Assembly: GCA_018067325.1 (NCBI GenBank)
Contig: JAGPUU010000364.1
Coordinates: 1 to 8,200, forward strand
DNA: 8,200 nt
Direction of reading: 5' to 3'
Source of the DNA: Amphritea sp.
GTDB taxonomy: Bacteria; Pseudomonadota; Gammaproteobacteria; Pseudomonadales; Balneatricaceae
In this document: piece by piece, positions 1 through 6,781 of the stretch
Numbering within the stretch: position 1 is the stretch's first letter
Layout: the number at the start of each line of letters is the position of its first letter
The notes under the pieces: model-generated
Databases searched by the model: none
Told to the model about the DNA's origin: nothing
Seen by the model: the letters and a program-made list of their open reading frames with translations, nothing else
Position numbers and translations under genes: made by a program

Positions 1-959
1 CCATGCCCAAGGCTGGCACGCTGCTCGTTATCGCTGGCAAACTGAATGGTGGTTTTTACCCGTTGCTCTTCTACGCCCAGGGCTGAGAACTTGGTAAAAC
101 CCCAGGGTTCAACTTTCTCGACAACGCCCTCAAGAACATTCGCTCCACCCCAGTTTTCGATAATCACCCGATTACCCGCCGTCACCTTTACCGCATCGGT
201 GGATAGCAGTTCAACAACCACCTCCAGCGCTTCGTTGATGTCGCCGATTTCCAAGATCGCCTGCCCTGCTGGCAGCGTCGTTTCACTTTCCTGCAGCACC
301 CGCAAAATGCTACCGGAGTGCGGTGCCAGTATATTAATCACATCAGAGCCTGCAGCACTGTTATCAGCCTGCCCCGGAACAAAGGTAATCAGCTGTGATC
401 GGGCGGTTGCCAGATCAGCCTGGCGCATTGAAATAGCGGCTTTCGCCATATCCAGCTGAGCGCTGGTGGCACGCGAAGTCTGTTTGGCTTTATCTAAAGC
501 AGATACACTGATCGCTCCCCGTTTTTGCAGATCACTGATGCGGCCCAATTCGGCACTACTCAACTCGGTATCGGCCATCGCTTTATTGAGTTCTGCCCGG
601 GCCAATCGCACGGCCGCTTCCGCAGATGAAACAGCAGCGCGGGCCTGTTCACGACTGCGACTATCCAGTGCGACAGGGTTGGATGGCAGCATACGAGCCA
701 CCACAGTTTTATTTTGAACTACCCGGTCACCCGGCTCAACATCGATGCGTAATAGCCTGCCAGTAACCGGCGTTGAGACAACATAGGCATCCCGCACCTG
801 TGTTTTACCCTCATCATCGATGGTTTCATGCATAGCGCCTCGCTGGACAATACCAATATCCACCAGCAGTGCTCGTGGCATAAACGCCCATACCAGCAGC
901 AACAGGACAACAGCAACACTACCCAGCAATAACCAATGACCCGACCGTTTTGATGCCAT
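1..959 (-). CDS. HlyD/MacA-type periplasmic adaptor of an ABC exporter, C-terminus cut by window edge
   Basis: This inner-membrane-anchored periplasmic adaptor probably links the ABC permease encoded just upstream to an outer-membrane channel or to the periplasm. The frame is open from ATG 959 to the left edge (319 whole codons). Residues 1-8 are short and basic, and about 9-28 form one hydrophobic anchor. About 50-92 (EGKTQVRDAYVVSTPVTGRL, then VEPGDRV) is the first lipoyl half-motif. About 97-192 is rich in Ala, Glu, Gln and Arg, as in the alpha-hairpin coiled coil. About 205-240 (LAPHSGSIL, LPAGQAILEIGD) is the second lipoyl half, and a beta-barrel begins near 241. The last visible residues, SLGH, fit the LGxGxxV element of the family. 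Family members run about 350-420 residues, so some tens are missing. The start lies 7 bases past the permease stop, with GGGAG and GAGG just before it. The substrate is unknown. A MacA-like or RND-type adaptor is the alternative, but the neighbours favour an ABC partner. Confidence 0.9.
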   Translation of the reverse strand, partial: MASKRSGHWLLLGSVAVVLLLLVWAFMPRALLVDIGIVQRGAMHETIDDEGKTQVRDAYVVSTPVTGRLLRIDVEPGDRVVQNKTVVARMLPSNPVALDSRSREQARAAVSSAEAAVRLARAELNKAMADTELSSAELGRISDLQKRGAISVSALDKAKQTSRATSAQLDMAKAAISMRQADLATARSQLITFVPGQADNSAAGSDVINILAPHSGSILRVLQESETTLPAGQAILEIGDINEALEVVVELLSTDAVKVTAGNRVIIENWGGANVLEGVVEKVEPWGFTKFSALGVEEQRVKTTIQFASDNEQRASLGH

Positions 960-966
960 AACCTCA

Positions 967-3348
967 CTACTCCCTTACTTTCAAAGCTGAAACCAGATCT
1001 ATCCGGTCGATATCTCGCTTTACCAACCAGCCGGACAACAATGCCGCGATAATGACGGCTAGCGCCGCTATGCCATAGCTTTGCGGCACAAACACCGCCG
1101 AGACCCTATAGAGATCGGTACTGAAACCTTCAGATATGGCAAATACCAGGAAATATCCGAACAGCCCACCCAGCGGTAACGCCAGCAATGTAATGATACC
1201 CAGCTCAGCCAACAGCACAAACGCAGTTTCCCCACGGGTAAAGCCTATGACTCTGAGGCTGGCAAGATCCCGGGCTCGCTCAGCAAAGGCGATACGTGCA
1301 CTGTTATAGACAATACCAAAAGTAATCACCCCGGCTATGGCCGCCATCAGATAACGCACCGCGCCGGCACTGGTATCAATCAGCGTCTGAAACGCCTCGC
1401 GGGCTTCCTGTTTAAGACTCACCCCGGCAATCGCTGGCAACGCTTTAATCTGCCTATAAATTGTATCCTGCTTTGCACTATCAATGCGCAGATAGGCCCC
1501 TGATACCCGATTCGGCTCTCGCAGGACACGATTAAGGCTATCCAATGCCATATAAGCGGGGGAACCGATTAATGTGTCTGCCACCCCAGTCACCGGAACC
1601 TGCAACTGCGGTTGACGCCCCTCTCTGACATCCAGGCTCAGCATATCTCCCGGCTTCACCTGGAGAATATCGGCCAGTGCGGCTCCCAACACAACCCCCT
1701 CTGCGCGCATCGGAATCGTTTGCTGTCGAACATCCAGCGCCCGGTTAAGTCTGACAGCCGGAGGCAGCCCGGTAATAGCCCCCCGGTAACTGTGCTGGCC
1801 ATTGCTGAACAGAACAGCAACGGTACGTACCGGCTCCACCTCTATAACACCATCAATGCTCTGTAACTCATACAAGACCTTGTCAGATAGCGGTTCAACG
1901 AAGCTCACCGACAGATCACTCCGGTCGATCAGACTAAAACTCAATTCCAGAGTCCGATCAAAAGCGCTCATTACATTGAGCATCGCCACCGCCAATGACA
2001 TCCCTGCCGCGATACCGATCACCCCGCCTGCGGCTCTGCCGGGCTGGCGCAGCAATCGCCGGGCAACCATCCGCCCCGGCTGGTCCAGAAAGCGTTTCAG
2101 AAATGAAGCCAGCGCAGCAGAGCGACTATAGTCTGCAGGCGCCGGTGGCTGCATCGCCACCGCAGGCGTGAGACGGAAAACAGACTGCAACACCACCATC
2201 CCCCCCGCAGCCGCAGCCAGAATACTCACCAGAACGCCGATCAGAAAGGTCATCGGGTCGACCTGAAACAACAGAAAAGGAAATTTGTAATAACTTTGAT
2301 AGACCTGCGCCAGACTTCTACCTGAGATAACCCCCAGCAAACACCCGATCAGCGCCCCGCCCACAGCGATGACCAAAATAAACTTCAAATAATGCAGAGT
2401 AATTTCAATATCTCTGTAACCAAAAGCTTTCAGCAGACCGATCTGCTCCCGCTCCGACTGAATCATTCTGGAAATGACGATATTGAGGAGAAAGGCCGCT
2501 ACCGCCAGAAACACTGGCGGCACCGTACGACTGGAGACCCTCAGACCGCTGATTTCCTCTTCGATAAAACGATTAGAAACGTGATCCGCCAACCCATAGG
2601 CCCCCAGACCACCATAGGGCTCCAGCAGAGTATCGACCCGATCAAGAATCGCTGGCAGGGAACTGTCCGCAGAGGTTCCCAACAACAGTTGATTGAAAGC
2701 ACCGTTCATATCATAGACAGCCGCCAGCGCCGATTGGCTCATCCAGATCACCGCAAACCGGGCATCATCGGGAACAAACTCCCCAGGAGCCGCTGAATAT
2801 AGAAATTCAGGGGCCTGAGCCAAACCGACAATCCTGAAGGTTCTACGGGCACCGTGCATCGTTGCTGACAGAGGATCACCGGACTTCAATCCATGGGCTT
2901 TGGCGAAATCCTGCAACAGAATAATCTCATCCTCATGGGAGGGATCGGGACGCCTTCCGGAGGTAAGGTAGATATCATTAAGTCTGGCCTCGCCCCGATC
3001 AGGCAGCGATACGGCCTGAGCACTCAACGGTAGTGGTTGGCCATGAATATTAATCAAAGCACTACCCGTCACCCTACCTGCAACTGCCGTTACCCCTTCT
3101 AGTACGGCTACCCGTGCCAGCAGTGACTGGGGAGCCCGCTGCAAAGGAGCAAAGACCTGCGCAAGTCGATGGCGTTCATAATAGGCCGTTCGGGTATCTT
3201 CAAGCGACCGAACCAGACCATTCATCATCACCAGCATCAGCACACCCAGTGCGATCACCAGTGCAATCGCCAACGCCTGGCCCTTCATGCGCCACAAGTC
3301 TCGCAGTAATTTACGATCAAGAGGTGAGAGGCCGGTTAGCATGCGCAT
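967..3348 (-). CDS. ABC transporter permease with two FtsX domains (MacB/LolE-like superfamily)
   Basis: This is the inner-membrane permease of an ABC exporter of the FtsX/MacB type, about 793 residues from ATG 3348. Hydrophobic segments lie at about 24-43, 278-296, 321-343, 367-391, 439-461, 663-683, 710-738 and 758-776, giving eight membrane spans. Large soluble regions between spans 1 and 2 (about 235 residues) and between spans 5 and 6 (about 200) are presumably periplasmic. The protein is an internal duplication: after span 2 comes EREQIGLLKAFGYRD and after span 6 ERARDLASLRVIGFTRG, the cytoplasmic motif that contacts the ATPase in this superfamily. Start choice: the frame also opens at TTG 3369, overlapping the ATPase gene, but that codon has no ribosome site. 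ATG 3348 has GGTGAG nine bases upstream, lies 10 bases past the ATPase stop, and is preferred; ATG 3342 is also possible. The single-chain double form differs from classical 4-TM MacB. The substrate cannot be told. Confidence 0.93.
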   Translation of the reverse strand: MRMLTGLSPLDRKLLRDLWRMKGQALAIALVIALGVLMLVMMNGLVRSLEDTRTAYYERHRLAQVFAPLQRAPQSLLARVAVLEGVTAVAGRVTGSALINIHGQPLPLSAQAVSLPDRGEARLNDIYLTSGRRPDPSHEDEIILLQDFAKAHGLKSGDPLSATMHGARRTFRIVGLAQAPEFLYSAAPGEFVPDDARFAVIWMSQSALAAVYDMNGAFNQLLLGTSADSSLPAILDRVDTLLEPYGGLGAYGLADHVSNRFIEEEISGLRVSSRTVPPVFLAVAAFLLNIVISRMIQSEREQIGLLKAFGYRDIEITLHYLKFILVIAVGGALIGCLLGVISGRSLAQVYQSYYKFPFLLFQVDPMTFLIGVLVSILAAAAGGMVVLQSVFRLTPAVAMQPPAPADYSRSAALASFLKRFLDQPGRMVARRLLRQPGRAAGGVIGIAAGMSLAVAMLNVMSAFDRTLELSFSLIDRSDLSVSFVEPLSDKVLYELQSIDGVIEVEPVRTVAVLFSNGQHSYRGAITGLPPAVRLNRALDVRQQTIPMRAEGVVLGAALADILQVKPGDMLSLDVREGRQPQLQVPVTGVADTLIGSPAYMALDSLNRVLREPNRVSGAYLRIDSAKQDTIYRQIKALPAIAGVSLKQEAREAFQTLIDTSAGAVRYLMAAIAGVITFGIVYNSARIAFAERARDLASLRVIGFTRGETAFVLLAELGIITLLALPLGGLFGYFLVFAISEGFSTDLYRVSAVFVPQSYGIAALAVIIAALLSGWLVKRDIDRIDLVSALKVRE

Positions 3349-3358
3349 AAGGAGATGC

Positions 3359-4078
3359 TCACCAGACAAGGTTTTGCGCTAAAGTTTTTTGATCGTTCAG
3401 ATCAATCTTTCTGATCTGCCCATCAGCAAAATGGATCACCCGATCGGCCATGCCCGCAATCGTTGCTGCATGGGTAATAATAACGACCGTAGTCGCCAAT
3501 TCTCGGTTCACCTGCTGCAGTACCTCCATCACCTGTCGGCCACTGGTACTGTCGAGCGCCCCGGTGGGTTCATCACAGAACAATACTCTGGGCTGCTTTG
3601 CCACCGCCCGGGCAATGGCCACCCGTTGCTGTTCACCTCCTGACAATTGCGCCGGGAAGTGATCCATCCGTTCACTCAAACCCACCAGCGCCAGAGCTTC
3701 TTCCGGGCTAAGTGGGTTCTCTGCAATTTCGGTCACCAGCTCGACATTTTCGCGCGCAGTAAGGCTTGGCATCAGATTATAAAACTGGAAGACAAAGCCG
3801 ATATGGTCGCGGCGATAGAGGGTCAGATCAGCATCATCCATGCGACTCAGGTTCTGTTCAAAAAAACTCACTTGTCCCGAGGATGGCTGATCCAACCCGC
3901 CTAGAATATTCAGCAGGGTCGATTTTCCGCTGCCCGAGGCCCCGAGTAAAACCACCAACTCTCCCTGAGGAATTTGCAGATCAACACCTCGAAGAGCATG
4001 CACCGTCGCACTGCCTTCACCATAAACTTTGGTCAGACCTGCGGTGGTAAATGCAATTTCAGTTTTATCTGTTTCCAT
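3359..4078 (-). CDS. ABC transporter ATP-binding protein, LolD/MacB family
   Basis: This cytoplasmic ATPase subunit (239 residues) drives the FtsX-type permease encoded next to it. All motifs are intact: Walker [10 protein letters not shown] at 46-54, Q-loop Q98 in [10 protein letters not shown], signature LSGGEQQ at 145-151, Walker [13 protein letters not shown] at 165-176 with catalytic E170, and switch His H203. The [16 protein letters not shown] and [13 protein letters not shown] stretches are typical of the LolD/MacB/FtsE branch, which works in mechanotransmission or in extrusion of lipids, lipoproteins, peptides or drugs. The length is normal for a stand-alone subunit. The first gene of the operon, it starts at ATG 4078 with only a weak ribosome site (ACAGG close to the start). 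About 150 bases separate it from the reductase terminator, room for its own promoter, although no clear -35/-10 pair was found. Function as an ATPase is near certain; the substrate is unknown. Confidence 0.96.
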   Translation of the reverse strand: METDKTEIAFTTAGLTKVYGEGSATVHALRGVDLQIPQGELVVLLGASGSGKSTLLNILGGLDQPSSGQVSFFEQNLSRMDDADLTLYRRDHIGFVFQFYNLMPSLTARENVELVTEIAENPLSPEEALALVGLSERMDHFPAQLSGGEQQRVAIARAVAKQPRVLFCDEPTGALDSTSGRQVMEVLQQVNRELATTVVIITHAATIAGMADRVIHFADGQIRKIDLNDQKTLAQNLVW

Positions 4079-4226
4079 ACCTGTAACACCCGGTCAGCCC
4101 GATTGGAATGGAGTGACCTTTCAGCCCTCTTCAACATCTAAGAAAGAATGATTAACTACAAGAATACAAAGGGAATTGGTCCGACGCACGAAAAATCATG
4201 CTCTCCGATAAAGTTGTGCCCCATAC

Positions 4227-4262
4227 AAAAACGCCGACCCTGATCTAAATCAGGGCCGGCGT
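4227..4262 (-). terminator. Intrinsic terminator after the reductase gene
   Basis: Arms at 4231-4244 (ACGCCGACCCTGAT) and 4249-4262 (ATCAGGGCCGGCGT) pair over 14 positions around a 4-base loop. In the minus-strand RNA the single mismatch becomes a G-U pair. The stem is followed on that strand by five T. It begins 17 bases past the reductase stop and separates that gene from the ABC operon. Plus-strand T are fewer (GTTTGT), but some two-way activity is possible. Confidence 0.88.
4240..4253. promoter_or_regulatory. FNR/Anr-like palindrome inside the terminator stem
   Basis: CTGATctaaATCAG matches the FNR consensus TTGAT-N4-ATCAA at 8 of 10 positions, with a perfect TGAT-N4-ATCA core. It forms the top of the terminator hairpin, so its symmetry may be due only to the stem. 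It is listed because its arms are identical to those of the site at 5339-5352 and it lies 168 bases upstream of the ABC operon start. No -10 box fits at the class II distance towards that operon. Confidence 0.25.
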
Positions 4263-4279
4263 TTGTCATTATCTGACAG

Positions 4280-5323
4280 TCAGACTAATCGGTCTGTCGC
4301 AGGCGTTTCCGGCAAAGCCTGATCAAAGAAACCTTCGGTATGGATCATATCATCCTCAGCACCTAGCTTTTTCGCAGCATCAATACAGGCATCAACAAAT
4401 TCAGGACTACCCGCAATATAGATCGCATGTTTCGACAGGTCTGGATAGTGATCTTTTAGAATATTAGGAATACGACCACGGAGAATACCGTCTTTATCTT
4501 CCTGGGTTAAAGTCGGAATAAACTTGAAACGACGATGGCGTACATTCCACAATTCTAACTGCCCCTTGCAGTACAGATCTTCCTCTTTTCGGGCAGAGAA
4601 CATCAAGTGCACCGGCTTATTGTATCCCCGACGCAATGCCGCATCCGCCAAGCCCATAATCGGTGCCAGACCGGTGCCCGCGGCTAGACAAAGTACCGGA
4701 GCATCGGTACTTGGGTCGCCGATAAACGTACCGTATGGGCCCGACAGATTAATCATCGTGCCCGGGTGTACTTCATCATGCACCCAGTTACTGGTTTCAC
4801 CTTCAGGCACCCGTGTAATCTGCAGTATAATCTCACCGTCTGGACGAGGAGCGTTGGCAATTGAGTAGGATCGTGGTGTTACAGAGCGGGTAGTATCCGT
4901 CAAGCTCACATATTGTCCCGGCCAAAAACGAATGGCTTCGCCAACTGGGCGTAAGCGGATCTCAGCGATACGAGGGGTACGTTCGATCCGATCGACAATC
5001 ATGCAGCGGACATTTTCCTTAGGCGGAAACAGTTTCGGCATCGCGTCATCGGTGCCCCAGTCAATCTCAAGAGTCGAACTGAGCGGCTTACACATACACA
5101 TCAGGCCAAAACCTTCTGCCCGCTCTTCCTGAGACAACGCCATATCCATCACCAGGCCTTGGTCGAACTCGCCTTCCAAGACCTTTACTTTACATTCACC
5201 ACAAGCGCCAGCCCGGCAATTGTTCGGCAGGGCATAACCGGCATTTTCAAGGGTTTCCAGTACAGTTTCACCGGATTTAGCTTCAACTTCTTTACCTGAC
5301 GGGGATAAACGGATCGTAGTCAT
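4280..5323 (-). CDS. Ferredoxin-FAD NAD(P)H reductase component of a diiron oxygenase
   Basis: This cytoplasmic electron-transfer protein (347 residues) would pass electrons from NAD(P)H through FAD and a 2Fe-2S cluster to an oxygenase. About 1-90 is a plant-type ferredoxin domain with ligands C36, C41 and C44 (CRAGACGEC) and a fourth Cys at C76, or less likely C78, in GLMCMCKP. About 103-205 is the FAD domain, with PRSYSIANAP at 150-159 (the RxYS flavin motif) and a phosphate-side loop SGPYGTF. About 208-335 is the NAD domain, with LCLAAGTGLAPIMG and YIAGSPEFVDAC in place of the usual CGPP. The ferredoxin-first order is that of BenC, MmoC and phenol-hydroxylase reductases, whereas PaaE has it last. 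GGAGG stands 5 bases before ATG 5323. The gene follows the diiron oxygenase gene by 120 bases, with a terminator and an FNR-like site between them, which makes that protein its likely partner. The physiological substrate cannot be named. Confidence 0.92.
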   Translation of the reverse strand: MTTIRLSPSGKEVEAKSGETVLETLENAGYALPNNCRAGACGECKVKVLEGEFDQGLVMDMALSQEERAEGFGLMCMCKPLSSTLEIDWGTDDAMPKLFPPKENVRCMIVDRIERTPRIAEIRLRPVGEAIRFWPGQYVSLTDTTRSVTPRSYSIANAPRPDGEIILQITRVPEGETSNWVHDEVHPGTMINLSGPYGTFIGDPSTDAPVLCLAAGTGLAPIMGLADAALRRGYNKPVHLMFSARKEEDLYCKGQLELWNVRHRRFKFIPTLTQEDKDGILRGRIPNILKDHYPDLSKHAIYIAGSPEFVDACIDAAKKLGAEDDMIHTEGFFDQALPETPATDRLV

Positions 5324-5338
5324 ACTTACCTCCGGGCT

Positions 5339-5352
5339 CTGATCTTCATCAG
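5339..5352. promoter_or_regulatory. FNR/Anr-like site upstream of the reductase gene
   Basis: CTGATcttcATCAG has the exact TGAT-N4-ATCA core and matches TTGAT-N4-ATCAA at 8 of 10 positions. Its centre is 22 bases upstream of the reductase ATG, just beyond its GGAGG. That is too close for activation of a promoter further downstream, so if it is real it would lie in or after the promoter, where FNR-family proteins usually repress. It is not part of an obvious terminator. Confidence 0.45.
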
Positions 5353-5382
5353 CTAGCCCTGTAACAGCATATTTATTCTTAG

Positions 5383-5424
5383 ATAAAACAAAGCAGCCGA
5401 GCGGATTATGTCCGACGGCTGCTT
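5383..5424 (-). terminator. Intrinsic terminator between the oxygenase and reductase genes
   Basis: Arms AAGCAGCCG (5391-5399) and CGGCTGCTT (5416-5424) are perfectly complementary over 9 bases. An inner CGGA/TCCG pairing is also possible. On the minus strand the stem is followed by TGTTTTAT. It starts about 20 bases past the oxygenase stop. It would limit readthrough into the reductase gene, so the two components may be made in unequal amounts. Confidence 0.8.
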
Positions 5425-5443
5425 GTTAACTCTCGGACGGTGA

Positions 5444-6469
5444 TCAGAAGATAGGAATGATATCCGCAGAATCCAGATCCGCCTGAGTTACTTCTTCACC
5501 AGTGATACCGACTTCTGGAATCGCTGGGAATGGAGTATCGTACTTATCCAAAACCGCTTTCAGGTTGAGCATCGCTTCGCGCCAGTTTTCTTTCTTCGCT
5601 TCGTGTGAAGGGATACCGAAGCCCGCTCCACGAGCAATCTCTTCAGCTTCACGTTGTGTCGCAATAAAGTCTTCTGGAAGATCCCAAAACTCTGCTGGTG
5701 GCTCATACAGAACCGCTGATAGAAACAGGTAACCGGCACGAATCTGCTTGGTAATAACGCTCTTATCTTCCTTAGACAAGCTCGGATAATCACGCTCCAT
5801 CAGAGACAGACAGATCGCCATGTGACGTCCTTCATCACGACCAATGTTTTTGAACGCTTCTTGGAATACCAGCTCTTCGCAGCTTATGGACATCTGCTTA
5901 AAGATGGTTGCCGCAGCAATCTCACCCATCAGGAAGGAACTGAACAAAACAGCGAGGCTGTATTTTGGTACTGCTTTTTTATAACCGCCCCAATAACGGC
6001 CACCGTTGTAATACAACCAAGCGGTATTGCGCTTCAGACGCTTACCCAGCTCCGTTTTAGGCTCATATTCCAGCGGGGTACTGCATTCCAACAATTTAGT
6101 GATTGCCATACCACACATCTGCTCGTGGTTTTGCTCATCGCGGGTTACAGAGAAGAAGCAGCGACGGATCGCATCTTCTTCATGATCTTCATAGGTTTTG
6201 ATGAAGGCTTCAGCAAAGACTGGAGGCGCTGACGCATCGAATACCGACAGCAGAGTCCACCAATACGCCATCGCTTCGCGCTCTTCCCATGAATAACTTG
6301 AAACATCAAAGGTATCCCATGGCAGATCCTTTGGATTCCATGCTTCACGAAGGGAAGCATCCCAGATTTCCTCAGCCTTTGAGGTTTTGTTTTCCCAGCT
6401 CAGAGGGTAAATATTTGGTTGAGGTGTTTCTGGTGGAAATTCCATTGTATTAGCAAGTTTGTCATGCAT
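5444..6469 (-). CDS. Ferritin-like non-heme diiron oxygenase of unknown substrate
   Basis: This protein (341 residues) is probably a soluble oxygenase or hydroxylase that activates O2 at a two-iron centre. Two ExxH motifs are visible: E112-Q-N-H115 in TRDEQNHEQMC and E213-G-R-H216 in GRDEGRHMAIC. The helix before the second holds E183 (FLMGEIAAA), 30 residues away, the usual ligand spacing. The matching ligand before the first motif is D78 or E87. There is no signal peptide or membrane segment. The N-terminal third is rich in Trp. In size it is nearer PaaA, AurF or AcsF (about 310-370) than BoxB, but I cannot place it in any of them. Start: the frame opens upstream to 6583, but ATG 6469 has GAGG 8 bases before it and the extension is AT-driven. 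The next gene encodes a fitting ferredoxin-FAD reductase, which supports an oxygenase over a plain ferritin, rubrerythrin or ribonucleotide reductase R2. The FNR-like sites upstream suggest oxygen-dependent control. Confidence 0.85.
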   Translation of the reverse strand: MHDKLANTMEFPPETPQPNIYPLSWENKTSKAEEIWDASLREAWNPKDLPWDTFDVSSYSWEEREAMAYWWTLLSVFDASAPPVFAEAFIKTYEDHEEDAIRRCFFSVTRDEQNHEQMCGMAITKLLECSTPLEYEPKTELGKRLKRNTAWLYYNGGRYWGGYKKAVPKYSLAVLFSSFLMGEIAAATIFKQMSISCEELVFQEAFKNIGRDEGRHMAICLSLMERDYPSLSKEDKSVITKQIRAGYLFLSAVLYEPPAEFWDLPEDFIATQREAEEIARGAGFGIPSHEAKKENWREAMLNLKAVLDKYDTPFPAIPEVGITGEEVTQADLDSADIIPIF

Positions 6470-6477
6470 AGTAAAAA

Positions 6478-6482
6478 CCTCA
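6478..6482 (-). promoter_or_regulatory. Ribosome binding site that fixes the oxygenase start
   Basis: TGAGG on the minus strand stands 8 bases before ATG 6469. The upstream in-frame ATG at 6583 is followed by 38 residues of low-complexity, AT-rich translation, so the start at 6469 is preferred. Confidence 0.75.
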
Positions 6483-6608
6483 GATTTGGTTATTTTTGTT
6501 TTTAAATACAGGGCAAATCTACCATTTATGACACATAAATCAATAGCTAAAATAATATTGCGTATCGCTTTATGCGGGACCACAAAACACCACGACTACC
6601 TTAAATAT

Positions 6609-6622
6609 TTGATCTACATCAG
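6609..6622. promoter_or_regulatory. FNR/Anr box 1 upstream of the diiron oxygenase gene
   Basis: TTGATctacATCAG matches the FNR/Anr consensus TTGAT-N4-ATCAA at 9 of 10 positions. Its centre is 146 bases upstream of the oxygenase ATG. At the class II distance on the minus strand the -10 position reads TTTGTG, a poor match. GATACG at 6566-6561 would put the box at -61.5 (class I) but is also weak. The site is convincing; its mode of action is open. Confidence 0.65.
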
Positions 6623-6693
6623 AAAAAACACAATAAATCCTTCAACTTATCTTCTTAAAAAATGATACACATATTAAATATTAATTACATTTA

Positions 6694-6707
6694 TTGACTC
6701 ACATCAA
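6694..6707. promoter_or_regulatory. FNR/Anr box 2, class II spacing towards the receptor gene
   Basis: TTGACtcacATCAA matches TTGAT-N4-ATCAA at 9 of 10 positions. Reading towards the receptor, a -10 box AATATT (6730-6735, 4 of 6) lies exactly where the box would be centred at -41.5, with a predicted start at 6742 and a leader of about 213 bases. On the other strand TATCAT (6667-6662) would put it at -45.5, which is less usual. CRP would need TGTGA-N6-TCACA, which is absent. Confidence 0.6.
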
Positions 6708-6781
6708 TGTTTTGATATCTCCAGCGTCCAATATTCAGACAATATTAAATTCTTCGGATACACCTAATTAGCGGTTGTAAT

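Noticed and set aside
719..967. 82-codon minus-strand open frame
   Set aside because: It is out of frame with the adaptor gene, which has clear anchor and lipoyl motifs over the same bases; the many Cys and Trp residues are typical of a wrong frame.
3349..3369. TTG 3369 as the permease start
   Set aside because: No ribosome site precedes it, and it would overlap the ATPase gene by 11 bases; ATG 3348 fits better.
3398..3418. Perfect inverted repeat CAGATCA / TGATCTG
   Set aside because: It lies inside the ATPase coding region (3' end), with a 7-base spacer that does not fit FNR, and is not followed by a T-tract.
4079..4226. Promoter for the ABC operon
   Set aside because: Pairs such as TTGTAG and TAGATG have a short spacer and weak matches, so no specific promoter is claimed.
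6467..6583. N-terminal extension of the diiron oxygenase from ATG 6583
   Set aside because: The 38 extra residues come from AT-rich intergenic DNA with no family likeness, while ATG 6469 has GAGG at the right distance.
6459..6665. 68-codon plus-strand open frame
   Set aside because: It begins within the oxygenase start region, has no ribosome site, and its Lys/Ile-rich content just reflects AT-rich DNA.
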